Shown here piece after piece: positions 1 to 7,095 of a stretch of DNA of 9,596 bases. The stretch comes from Bacillota bacterium. GTDB taxonomy: Bacteria > Bacillota > Clostridia > Lachnospirales > Cellulosilyticaceae. Position 1 is the stretch's first letter. Each line of letters starts with the position of its first letter. The notes under the pieces were generated by a model. The model did not search any database, was not told the origin of the DNA, and was given only the letters and a program-made list of their open reading frames with translations. Both the position numbers and the translations under genes were made by a program. The stretch covers positions 1-9,596 of the forward strand of contig JAEXBC010000304.1 in NCBI GenBank assembly GCA_023457875.1. Reading direction: 5' to 3'.

Positions 1-634
1 CTAATAAAGGTCCCCTTGCACCAAGTATTAAAATCAAAAAAACAGCAACTGTAGACAAAATTAAATTTATTATATTTCGCTGATTAAAATATTCATTAAA
101 AAAAACTATTGCTGGAAAAAGCAAGTAGTATGATAATGTCATACTGTACATACCTATAGAGGCTTTTCCCAGAAACACTAAGACACCCAACCCCCCAGAT
201 GTTCCGATAATAATATATCCACTCTTTATCATCATCTTTTTGAATATAGTCAAATCTTTTACACTATATACGTATAAGAAAGTAGGAATACATAATACAA
301 AAAAATTCATAACATAATCATTTAGATATACTGTATTCTGTGAAAAAAACACTATATTCCACATATATACTATTCCTGCAATTAAATAGGCAATAATGAC
401 CGTCTTTCCTCTCCTTTTTAATACAATAGGCAAAGCACGTAAAAAAAATACTAAAATAATTACTTTAGAAGCAAGCTGTACTTTAGCACCTAGGGCTGTA
501 TTCAACAGAGAAAAATTCAACAGTACAAAGTATTGTATTGATAAAACAACAAAATTAGAAAAAATCGCATGACATATTATCCTGTCTCCCTTATCCGACT
601 TTCCTATAACATATTTTTGATTTTCAATATTCAT
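1..634 (-). CDS. Polysaccharide polymerase, Wzy/O-antigen polymerase-like (partial, C-terminus outside window)
   Basis: This reading frame opens with ATG at 634-632 and stays open for 211 codons to the window edge, so the C-terminal part is missing. The translation is very hydrophobic. I count about seven candidate membrane helices, near residues 22-42, 54-72, 78-97, 105-125, 139-157, 163-180 and 189-205, separated by short basic loops such as KRRGK at 74-78. A GARGPL motif at about 205-210 follows the last helix and resembles the Gly/Ser-Arg-Gly-Pro segment often seen in O-antigen and capsule polymerases. Such proteins join lipid-linked repeat units on the outer face of the cytoplasmic membrane. 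The start overlaps the upstream glycosyltransferase gene by 11 bp, and a GAGG lies 7 nt before the ATG, which suggests translational coupling. A flippase or a ligase of similar topology is the main alternative, but the single GARGP motif and the position in the cluster favour a polymerase. Confidence 0.75.
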   Translation of the reverse strand, partial: MNIENQKYVIGKSDKGDRIICHAIFSNFVVLSIQYFVLLNFSLLNTALGAKVQLASKVIILVFFLRALPIVLKRRGKTVIIAYLIAGIVYMWNIVFFSQNTVYLNDYVMNFFVLCIPTFLYVYSVKDLTIFKKMMIKSGYIIIGTSGGLGVLVFLGKASIGMYSMTLSYYLLFPAIVFFNEYFNQRNIINLILSTVAVFLILILGARGPLL

Positions 635-1745
635 GATTAGACCTCAATGTTTCATTATATAACAAACTACAGTTTTCTTCTTGATTTTCCCATTTAAATA
701 ACTCAACATTTTTAATGGAATTAGATGAAAGCTCATTGTAATTGGCGACTATCTTTCTTATTTTTGATGCAATATCAACTATATCATTGGCATCTACTGC
801 ATATCCTACTGTTCCATCTTCAAAATGACCATCAAAACCTTGACCTTTGGTGTAAATTAACGGCAATCCCTGACTCATTGCTTCCGCATATACCAGCCCA
901 AATGTTTCATACTTTGAGGGCATAACAAAGATATCACACTGTCTATAATGTTGAATTAAGTCTTCTTTTTGCATATAACTATAATAATTTGCAAATTCTT
1001 TTGAATTTATAACTTGAAAGATTTTCTTTTCTTGCACCTTCCCAATTATGGACAAACTCAACTCAAAGCCCTCTCTAATTAATAATTCACAAGCCTCAAT
1101 TACAGATAGGACATTTTTATTTTTGTCGATTGAACCTACAAAAATTAGTTTTAGAACCTGAGTATTATTAATACTTTTAGGCATACCTTTATTTTCTATC
1201 CAATAGCTGTCTATACCATTAGTAATTATAACTGACTTGTCATATACTGATTTTTTAATATTATCTGGTACATAAGTCTCTATAACCTGATTTCTATATG
1301 AAGGTGATAGGAAAACTATTCTATCAGCATTTGAAATTATATTAATTCCTAATTTTCTAAGATGAATCATTTTCTTAAAAAATATATTCACATCCGTGTT
1401 TCTAACTGCAACGATATATGGGATATTATATTTTTCTTTAAGCTTCATAGCGACATAACCATTTGAAAACAATGAATGTGCATGAATTAAATCAAAATCG
1501 CAGCTCATAAACCTTATGGTAACGTCTTTAACAATTTTATTGTGTTTTAAGTGAAAGAAAAAGCGTTCTATCCTATTATAGGTTTTACAAACAACGGCAT
1601 ATTTACCAAAGTTAAATGAACCTGAAAACCTTTTTTCTACTGGTATATACACCGTAATTTCCTTGTTGTTTAAAACTTGTAGCTCATATAAATTTTTATA
1701 AAATTTACTTATACTATAGTATGAGTTAATATGAAGTATTTTCAT
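624..1745 (-). CDS. GT4-family (GT-B fold) glycosyltransferase
   Basis: A 373-residue cytoplasmic or membrane-associated glycosyltransferase, probably adding one sugar of the polysaccharide repeat unit; donor and acceptor cannot be read from sequence. The N-terminal Rossmann domain begins MKILHINS and contains the acceptor-side HAHS segment at about 88-91, followed by NIPYIVAVRNTD. The linker NGID (176-179) leads into the donor-binding domain, with FVGSIDKNKN at 202-211 and DIFVMPSKYETFGLVYAEAMSQG at about 271-293 (only the key residues matter). E280 and E288 form the EX7E motif of retaining GT4 enzymes. The length is normal for the family. The start is the ATG at 1745-1743, with GAGGA 5 nt upstream. 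It overlaps the end of wbpE by 20 bp, so the ribosome binding site lies inside the wbpE coding end. The gene stops 11 bp inside the polymerase gene. The fold and family are secure; the linkage made is unknown. Confidence 0.88.
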   Translation of the reverse strand: MKILHINSYYSISKFYKNLYELQVLNNKEITVYIPVEKRFSGSFNFGKYAVVCKTYNRIERFFFHLKHNKIVKDVTIRFMSCDFDLIHAHSLFSNGYVAMKLKEKYNIPYIVAVRNTDVNIFFKKMIHLRKLGINIISNADRIVFLSPSYRNQVIETYVPDNIKKSVYDKSVIITNGIDSYWIENKGMPKSINNTQVLKLIFVGSIDKNKNVLSVIEACELLIREGFELSLSIIGKVQEKKIFQVINSKEFANYYSYMQKEDLIQHYRQCDIFVMPSKYETFGLVYAEAMSQGLPLIYTKGQGFDGHFEDGTVGYAVDANDIVDIASKIRKIVANYNELSSNSIKNVELFKWENQEENCSLLYNETLRSNHEY

Positions 1746-2877
1746 AATGTTCCTCGCAAAAAATCTTTATACTTTTTGTAATATTTTGTACATTTAAATC
1801 TGACATATAGGGGTGCATAGGTAATGACAATACAATATGACAAAGCTCATTTGTCACTTCAAAGTCCTTATCATCATAACTAAGTTCGGCAAAAGCATCT
1901 TGTTTATGCATTGGCTTTGCATAATACACCATGCTTGGAATACCTTCTTCCTTTAACTTAGCTTGTAGCCTATCTCGTTCTTCTTTGTTCTTCAATTTAA
2001 TAGAATATTGTGCAAAGCTTGATACATATCCCACTGGAATAACTGGTGTTTCTACAATTCCTTTAAGCTTCTCAGTATATAGCTTATAAATCCTATTGAC
2101 GTCTTCAAGCTCATGTTCAATAAAGGCCGTGAGTTTTACATTTAGTACAGCTGCCTGTATAGAATCAAGTCTAGAATTTACTCCTATTCTAACATTGTCA
2201 TACTTGTTATCCCCCTTACCATGAACTTTCAATGAATTTAAAAGTTCTGCCAACTCATCATCGTTCGTAAAAATTGCGCCACCATCACCGTAACATCCTA
2301 GTGGTTTTGCAGGAAAAAAAGATGTAGTTGCTGCATCTCCAAAGCTACAAGTTCTCTTTCCATAAATACTTCCGCCAAATCCTTGAGCCGCGTCTTCAAG
2401 AACCTTCAAATTATATTTCATAGCTATTTTCTCTATTTCTATGTGGTTGGCTGGTAGACCAAACAAATCTACTGGAATAATAACCTTTGGGACTAGCTTC
2501 CCTTCATTGATAACTTTGTTTATAGCGTTTTCAAGTTTTTTTGTATCAATATTAAACGTATCCCTATCGACATCGACAAATATTGGGGTGGCGCCTCTAA
2601 ATGAAACAACTTCTCCAGTTGAGAAAAATGTAAAGTCAGGAACAAAAACTGCATCACCTTCTTTAATGTCCCACGCCATCATGAGAAGAGTCATTGCTTC
2701 AGTACCATTTGCACAGGTAATACAGTGCTTGACACCCACGTATTCAGCTAATCTTTGTTCTAGCATATTCACTTCTTTACCACCAATAAAATTAGTGTTA
2801 TTTATAACTTCCTGAATTGCTGAATCAATTTCGTCCTTATATTTATCATATTGGGCTTTTAAGTCTCTAAATTCCAT
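1726..2877 (-). CDS. wbpE: UDP-2-acetamido-2-deoxy-3-oxo-glucuronate aminotransferase (WbpE/WlbC type, PLP-dependent)
   Basis: A 383-residue DegT/DnrJ/EryC1-family aminotransferase. In the WbpE/WlbC branch it transfers an amino group from glutamate to C3 of UDP-3-keto-GlcNAcA, giving UDP-GlcNAc3NA. Visible landmarks, numbered from the ATG at 2877, are ANGTEAM at 56-62 (PLP phosphate region), EDAAQGFGG at 161-169 with Asp162 facing the cofactor nitrogen, and SFFPAKPLG with Lys191 as the likely Schiff-base lysine. DGGAIF follows, and a SRLDSIQAA segment is typical of sugar aminotransferases. The frame extends upstream to a TTG at 2895, but AGGAG lies 8 nt before the ATG at 2877 and the family start MEFRDLKAQ fits, so the ATG is chosen. 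It overlaps wbpD by 11 bp. The family is certain. The exact substrate is inferred from the wbpA-B-D neighbours, since QdtB/FdtB-like enzymes look similar. Confidence 0.9.
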   Translation of the reverse strand: MEFRDLKAQYDKYKDEIDSAIQEVINNTNFIGGKEVNMLEQRLAEYVGVKHCITCANGTEAMTLLMMAWDIKEGDAVFVPDFTFFSTGEVVSFRGATPIFVDVDRDTFNIDTKKLENAINKVINEGKLVPKVIIPVDLFGLPANHIEIEKIAMKYNLKVLEDAAQGFGGSIYGKRTCSFGDAATTSFFPAKPLGCYGDGGAIFTNDDELAELLNSLKVHGKGDNKYDNVRIGVNSRLDSIQAAVLNVKLTAFIEHELEDVNRIYKLYTEKLKGIVETPVIPVGYVSSFAQYSIKLKNKEERDRLQAKLKEEGIPSMVYYAKPMHKQDAFAELSYDDKDFEVTNELCHIVLSLPMHPYMSDLNVQNITKSIKIFCEEHYENTSY

Positions 2878-3454
2878 CCCCAACACTCCTCTCAATTACC
2901 TTCTTCAGTTCGCCATTCTCCAACGTGTACTCTCTACCGCATTCTCTACACTTGAATTTTTCTTTTAGCGGTACTCCACATTCACAGACCCAACCCATTT
3001 GTTTAGCTGGAACTCCAGCCATTAATGCATAAGCAGGTACATCTTTCGTTACTACTGCTCCTGATGCAATCATTGCCCATTCCCCAATAGTGTTACCACA
3101 CACAATAGTCGCATTTGCTCCTATTGATGCTCCATATTTAACTAAAGTTCTCTTATATCCTGAAGGACCTTTTGGATACTTGCTTCTTGGTGTTAAATCA
3201 TTTGTGAATACCATAGAAGGACCACAAAATACATAATCTTCGAGTTCAACGCCTTCATAGACCGATACATTGTTCTGTATCTTAACACCATTACCAATCT
3301 TTACGTTGTTTGACACATTGACATTCTGTCCTAAAGAACATTTCTCACCAATTTGAGCACCTTTATGAACATGACAGAAATGCCATATTTTTGTATCTTC
3401 ACCTATTGATACATTTTCATCTATATAACTGCTTTCATGAACAAAGTAGCTCAT
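2867..3454 (-). CDS. wbpD: UDP-2-acetamido-3-amino-2,3-dideoxy-glucuronate N-acetyltransferase (WbpD/WlbB type)
   Basis: A 195-residue left-handed beta-helix acetyltransferase that would use acetyl-CoA to acetylate the 3-amino group made by WbpE, giving UDP-GlcNAc3NAcA. Hexapeptide-repeat periodicity is clear from about residue 10 to 140, with successive turns such as SIGEDTKI, QIGEKCSL, KIGNGVKI and TIGEWAMI. The segment SMVFTNDLTPRSKYP at about 80-94 is the conserved loop of this family, followed by SGAVVTKDVPAYALMAGVPAKQMGW. The tail carries four cysteines in a CxC-x9-CxxC pattern (C157, C159, C169, C172) that could bind a metal as a small ribbon. The start ATG overlaps the wbpB stop as ATGA, with AAGGAAGG 8 nt upstream, a classic coupled arrangement. 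The 3' end overlaps wbpE by 11 bp. Confidence 0.92.
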   Translation of the reverse strand: MSYFVHESSYIDENVSIGEDTKIWHFCHVHKGAQIGEKCSLGQNVNVSNNVKIGNGVKIQNNVSVYEGVELEDYVFCGPSMVFTNDLTPRSKYPKGPSGYKRTLVKYGASIGANATIVCGNTIGEWAMIASGAVVTKDVPAYALMAGVPAKQMGWVCECGVPLKEKFKCRECGREYTLENGELKKVIERSVGDGI

Positions 3455-4533
3455 CTGTTAAACCTTCCTTTAAAATCTAATGTGCTACATTTATCTAGCG
3501 GTAATTTTATGTTTTTCCCTTCAGCCGCTGATTTGTAAATAGCAAGAACAAGTTCAAGTGCATTTCTGCCATCTATTGCAGTTACATAAGGCTCTCTATC
3601 ATTTTTGATTGCATCAATCACATCTCTATAAAGTGGATTGTGTCCGAAACCATAAACTGTTGGTGGATTTTCGTGATACTTCTCTTTAACTTCCTCTGGG
3701 TCATCTAATTTATCTGCAAACTGCCACTCTTCTATTATATTTACAGATTTGCCCCCAGCTTTAACCGTTCCTTTTTCACCAAAAATATATAGTGTTTCTT
3801 CAAGGTTCTTAGGATAAATATTGGTAGTACCCTCAATGATACCGTAGCTTCCGTTAGTAAACTTAACTAATGCCATACCCAAATCTTCCGCATCGATAAA
3901 TCCATGAATTAAATTGTCGGTCATACCTACCACTTCAGTGATTTCGTCGCCCATCATCCATCTTAGTAAATCAATATTGTGAATACACTGATTCATAAGC
4001 GCACCGCCATCTTGCTCCCATGTACCTCTCCATGGTGCTTGGGCATAATATTCTTGTCCTCTGTTCCACCTAATATGTGCTGTACCATGCATAAGTCTTC
4101 CAAAGCGATTAGCTTCAATCGCTTCTCTTATCTTCTGGATTGATTTATTAAATCGATTCTGGTGACATGCACTCACCTTGATATTCTTCTCTTTGGCCTT
4201 CTCTATAATCATGTCAGCCTCTTCAAGAGAAAGAGCAATGGGTTTTTCTATAATAAGGTTTACCTCTAAATCAATGCACTCTAATGCTATCTGACCATGT
4301 TTTCCACTTTCAGTACAAATCGCTACAAGCTCAGGTCTTTCATTCTTGATCATTTCTTTATAATCTACATATTTTTTAACATCTCCTAAGATATTAAATC
4401 TATCAATACACTCTTCCATTTTTGATTCATCTATATCACACAATGCCACAATCTCTAATTTATTCTCAATTGCTGCAGCAATATGATTAGGAGAGATTCT
4501 TCCACATCCAATAATTGCGTATTTCAAGCTCAA
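3451..4533 (-). CDS. wbpB: UDP-N-acetyl-glucosaminuronate 3-dehydrogenase (WbpB/WlbA type, Gfo/Idh/MocA family), TTG start
   Basis: A 360-residue NAD-dependent oxidoreductase that would oxidise C3 of UDP-GlcNAcA to the 3-keto sugar used by WbpE. The N-terminal Rossmann fold shows YAIIGCGRISPNHI at 5-18. The family EKP motif is at 96-98, with Lys97 in the catalytic site. GGALMNQCIHNIDLL at about 176-190 contains His185, matching the conserved histidine of WlbA-type enzymes. The C-terminal domain has the expected length. The start is unusual: the wbpA stop codon TAA at 4546-4548 is in the same frame only 12 nt upstream and there is no ATG between, so initiation must use TTG. TTG at 4533 has AAGGGGG 7 nt before it; TTG at 4527 is a weaker alternative. 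The gene is separated from wbpA by 12 bp and overlaps wbpD by 4 bp. Confidence 0.92.
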   Translation of the reverse strand: MSLKYAIIGCGRISPNHIAAAIENKLEIVALCDIDESKMEECIDRFNILGDVKKYVDYKEMIKNERPELVAICTESGKHGQIALECIDLEVNLIIEKPIALSLEEADMIIEKAKEKNIKVSACHQNRFNKSIQKIREAIEANRFGRLMHGTAHIRWNRGQEYYAQAPWRGTWEQDGGALMNQCIHNIDLLRWMMGDEITEVVGMTDNLIHGFIDAEDLGMALVKFTNGSYGIIEGTTNIYPKNLEETLYIFGEKGTVKAGGKSVNIIEEWQFADKLDDPEEVKEKYHENPPTVYGFGHNPLYRDVIDAIKNDREPYVTAIDGRNALELVLAIYKSAAEGKNIKLPLDKCSTLDFKGRFNR

Positions 4534-4540
4534 TCTGAGT

Positions 4541-4547
4541 CCCCCTT
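4541..4547 (-). promoter_or_regulatory. Ribosome binding site fixing the TTG start of wbpB
   Basis: The minus strand reads AAGGGGG, then 7 nt, then TTG at 4533-4531. It overlaps the wbpA stop codon. Since no ATG is available between the in-frame stop and the conserved Rossmann motif, this site decides the start. Confidence 0.75.
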
Positions 4548-5853
4548 ATAATAACTCTATATTATCCCGTATTTTGATATGCTTCATTGCATTCTTTGTG
4601 TCAAAAATAGCTTTCGCATGTTTCTGGACGAGCCCATAGTCAACATCTGTGTGAGCTGTTGTAACAATAACAAGATCTGAGCTTTCTATCAATTCCGCAT
4701 TTAATTCTGGTTCACTCTTTTTCACCACACCCCGCTCTTGATATTCAGAAACATAGGAATCATAATATATAACTTCTGCTCCCTCTTTCTCAAGTTCTTC
4801 AATTACTCGAATAGCAGGACTCTCCCTATAATCATCAATATCTTGCTTATATGCAACACCTAGAACTAGAATTTTAGCTCCGTTCATTGCTTTCTTAAAT
4901 CTATTGAGAATCTTATTTGCTCTCTCTTGGCAATACTCAGGCATTCTATCATTTACTATCATTGAGGATTCAATCATGGATGTGTGAAAACCATATTCTC
5001 TAGCCTTCCATGATAAGTAATACGGATCTAAAGGAATACAATGTCCTCCAAGCCCTGGACCTGGATAAAATGCTTGGAATCCATAAGGTTTTGATTTTGC
5101 AGCATCAATAACTTCCCAGAAATTAATGCCCATTTTATTACTCAAAATAGCTAGCTCGTTGACTAGTCCAATATTTACATTTCTATAAGTGTTCTCAAGA
5201 ATTTTTTCCATCTCAGCTACTGCTGGTGAAGATACTTTATGAATAGGCGCTTCTAAAATAACTTCATACATTGTAGCAGCTACATCCGTACATTTAGGTG
5301 TAATTCCACCAACTACTTTTGGAGTGTTCTTTGTTTTATAAATCAGGTTGCCTGGATCAACTCTCTCAGGCGAAAATGCAAGATAAAAATCTTCCCCACA
5401 TTTAAGACCAGATTTTTCAAGAATTGGCTTAAGCAGTTCTTCAGTTGTTCCAGGGTATGTAGTTGATTCAAGGACTATCAACATATCTTTATGCATATAT
5501 GGAACAATGCTTTCTGCTGATGCTTTAACATAGCTGATATCTGGTTGTTGGTATGCATCAAGCGGCGTAGGTACACATATAGCAACACAATCAGCTGACG
5601 CTACTAGTGCAAAATTGGTTGTTGCGGATAACATTCCAGATTTTACAATTTTTTCTAACTCTTCATTAACAACATCACCAATATAGTTCTTACCTTCATT
5701 AACCATTTTAACCTTCGATTCTTGTACATCAAATCCAATTGTCTTAAAACCAGCTTTTGCTTTTTCTACAGCTAAGGGTAGACCTACATAACCTAATCCT
5801 ATAACCCCTAACGTAGCAGTTTTGTCCAATAACTTCCTTGTGATATTATCCAT
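4546..5853 (-). CDS. wbpA: UDP-N-acetyl-D-glucosamine 6-dehydrogenase (WbpA type)
   Basis: A 435-residue NAD-dependent UDP-sugar dehydrogenase that would oxidise C6 of UDP-GlcNAc twice to give UDP-GlcNAcA, the first step of the ManNAc3NAcA branch. Visible features are the Rossmann motif GVIGLGYVGLPLA at about 16-28, CVPTPLD at 93-99, and LVNELA in the central helix. GPGLGGHCIPLDP at about 265-277 carries the catalytic Cys272. A C-terminal substrate domain contains VLGVAYKQDIDDYRESP. The frame reaches an earlier ATG at 5868, but GGAGGG at 5866-5861 overlaps that codon and sits 7 nt before the ATG at 5853, so the downstream start is chosen. It overlaps the epimerase gene by 8 bp. WbpA rather than WecC is favoured by the CVPTPLDAYQQPD segment, the Pro after the catalytic Cys-Ile, and the directly adjoining wbpB, wbpD and wbpE. 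The enzyme class is certain, the substrate likely. Confidence 0.9.
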   Translation of the reverse strand: MDNITRKLLDKTATLGVIGLGYVGLPLAVEKAKAGFKTIGFDVQESKVKMVNEGKNYIGDVVNEELEKIVKSGMLSATTNFALVASADCVAICVPTPLDAYQQPDISYVKASAESIVPYMHKDMLIVLESTTYPGTTEELLKPILEKSGLKCGEDFYLAFSPERVDPGNLIYKTKNTPKVVGGITPKCTDVAATMYEVILEAPIHKVSSPAVAEMEKILENTYRNVNIGLVNELAILSNKMGINFWEVIDAAKSKPYGFQAFYPGPGLGGHCIPLDPYYLSWKAREYGFHTSMIESSMIVNDRMPEYCQERANKILNRFKKAMNGAKILVLGVAYKQDIDDYRESPAIRVIEELEKEGAEVIYYDSYVSEYQERGVVKKSEPELNAELIESSDLVIVTTAHTDVDYGLVQKHAKAIFDTKNAMKHIKIRDNIELL

Positions 5854-6952
5854 TGATTTTCCCTCCATTGATTATTGACTCGCATATTCTTATTGCAGCA
5901 TTACCTTCACCAAAGGATTTGGGCTGTGGATGCTGTAAACATATTAATTCTCTTCGTACTTTTATTTTAATCTCTTGAACATCAGTATGACTGAGTACAT
6001 TCCATGATTTTTCCAATGTCTCAATCCATTCAGTTTGATCTCTAAGGGTTGTACATGGAGTCTTCAGGAAGTATGCTTCCTTTTGTAATCCTCCTGAATC
6101 TGTTACTACCATATATGCATTAGAAGTTAAATAAAGCATTAATAAATAACCTACTGGTTTGATAATAATGATGTTTTTTAATTTAACATCAAGATTCTCT
6201 ATTAACTTCTTTGTCCTTGGATGAAGTGGTAATAAAACAGGCTTGTCCAGTTCATTAAAAGCATTAAATATATTCAAGAGCTTTTTTGGATTATCAGTGT
6301 TTTCAGCTCTGTGAACTGTCGCTAAGTAGTATCCATCTTCAATATGTCTATTTATATCTCCATTTTCTCTAACTATGTCGTCAATCCATACTCCTTGTGA
6401 GTACTTTTCATTTGCAATATCAACATTTCTTAATATAGCATCATACATGATATCTCCAGTATTAACTACGCCTGATGTTATTCCTTCTTTTTTTAGGTTA
6501 TCAACTGCAGTATAAGTAGGACAGAACAGCATATTAGAAATATGATCAGTTAAAACTCTATTCTGTTCCTCTGGCATTAACTTGTTATAGCTGCGAAGAC
6601 CTGCTTCTACATGATAAACAGGTATATGCAGTTTACTAGCCGCAAGCGCTCCAGCTAAAGTTGAATTCGTATCACCATATACAAGCACTCCATCTGGCCT
6701 CTCCTTAAAAATTACTTCCTCTATTCCAGTTAGCATACTTGCAGTTTGCTTTCCGTGGCTACTAGATCCAACACCTAAGTTATAATCTGGTTTTGGAATT
6801 CCTAATTCTTCAAAAAAAATATCTGACATATTAGTATCATAGTGTTGTCCAGTATGAACGAGTATTTCTTCATTATTTTTCCTAAACTCTTCTGAAAATG
6901 GTGCTGCTTTTATAAATTGTGGTCGTGCACCAACTATAGTTACTAATTTCAT
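5846..6952 (-). CDS. wbpI: Non-hydrolysing UDP-sugar 2-epimerase, WbpI class (UDP-GlcNAc3NAcA 2-epimerase)
   Basis: A 368-residue GT-B-fold 2-epimerase. In this context it would convert UDP-GlcNAc3NAcA to UDP-ManNAc3NAcA, the last step of the pathway. Family catalytic positions are present: Asp94 in YGDTNST, Glu116 in HVEAGLRS, Glu128/129 in MPEEQNR, His214 in TVHRAEN, and Asp285 in TDSGG. Two signatures separate it from WecB/MnaA. The N-terminus reads TIVGARPQFIKAA, where WecB has a T-V-F/I-GTRPEAIK pattern, and the C-terminal loop is LRDQTEWIET, where WecB has RDTTERP. Both match WbpI/WlbD-like proteins as I know them. The start ATG has GGAG 4 nt upstream. It follows about 140 bp of unassigned DNA and overlaps wbpA by 8 bp. 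Many relatives are annotated simply as UDP-GlcNAc 2-epimerase, so activity on UDP-GlcNAc cannot be excluded; this matters because the neighbouring WecB-type gene is broken. Confidence 0.85.
   Translation of the reverse strand: MKLVTIVGARPQFIKAAPFSEEFRKNNEEILVHTGQHYDTNMSDIFFEELGIPKPDYNLGVGSSSHGKQTASMLTGIEEVIFKERPDGVLVYGDTNSTLAGALAASKLHIPVYHVEAGLRSYNKLMPEEQNRVLTDHISNMLFCPTYTAVDNLKKEGITSGVVNTGDIMYDAILRNVDIANEKYSQGVWIDDIVRENGDINRHIEDGYYLATVHRAENTDNPKKLLNIFNAFNELDKPVLLPLHPRTKKLIENLDVKLKNIIIIKPVGYLLMLYLTSNAYMVVTDSGGLQKEAYFLKTPCTTLRDQTEWIETLEKSWNVLSHTDVQEIKIKVRRELICLQHPQPKSFGEGNAAIRICESIINGGKING
5861..5866 (-). promoter_or_regulatory. Ribosome binding site fixing the wbpA start
   Basis: The minus strand reads GGAGGG followed by 7 nt and the ATG at 5853-5851. 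The alternative upstream ATG at 5868 shares a base with this site and has no Shine-Dalgarno of its own, so translation most likely starts at 5853. Confidence 0.75.
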
Positions 6953-7095
6953 ATTTCTCCTTCTTTCTTCATTAATCTTTGGATCTAAATATTTTAAATG
7001 ATGTATATTAACTTCTTTGTTAGCACTTTAACGCCATAATCTTTAGCAGCATTTCTTGCATCTTTTGTAATACATGAATAATATCATGTTCAATA
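6953..7095. other. Unassigned spacer between wbpI and the epimerase pseudogene
   Basis: About 140 bp with no open gene. On the minus strand a short open stretch (about 7071-6985) reads CITKDARNAAKDYGVKVL followed by TKKLIYII and a stop. It looks protein-like in composition and could be a scrap of an older gene, but I cannot assign it to a family. The final bases supply the AAGGAG ribosome binding site of wbpI (6957-6962). I see no convincing promoter or intrinsic terminator: a 6-bp inverted repeat ACATGA/TCATGT at 7072-7089 is short, AT-rich and lacks a U-tract. Confidence 0.5.

Noticed and set aside
2441..2815. Plus-strand open frame of 124 codons opposite wbpE
   Set aside because: It is antisense to strongly conserved aminotransferase sequence, resembles no family and is best explained as a shadow. 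The same applies to the plus-strand frames at 725-925, 7136-7396 and 8781-8969.
2878..2895. TTG at 2895 as the wbpE start
   Set aside because: The AGGAG site lies inside the extra codons and the conserved N-terminus begins at the ATG at 2877.
7072..7089. Inverted repeat ACATGA-N6-TCATGT as a terminator or operator
   Set aside because: The arms are only 6 bp, AT-rich, with no U-tract or similar copy elsewhere; this is likely by chance in such DNA.
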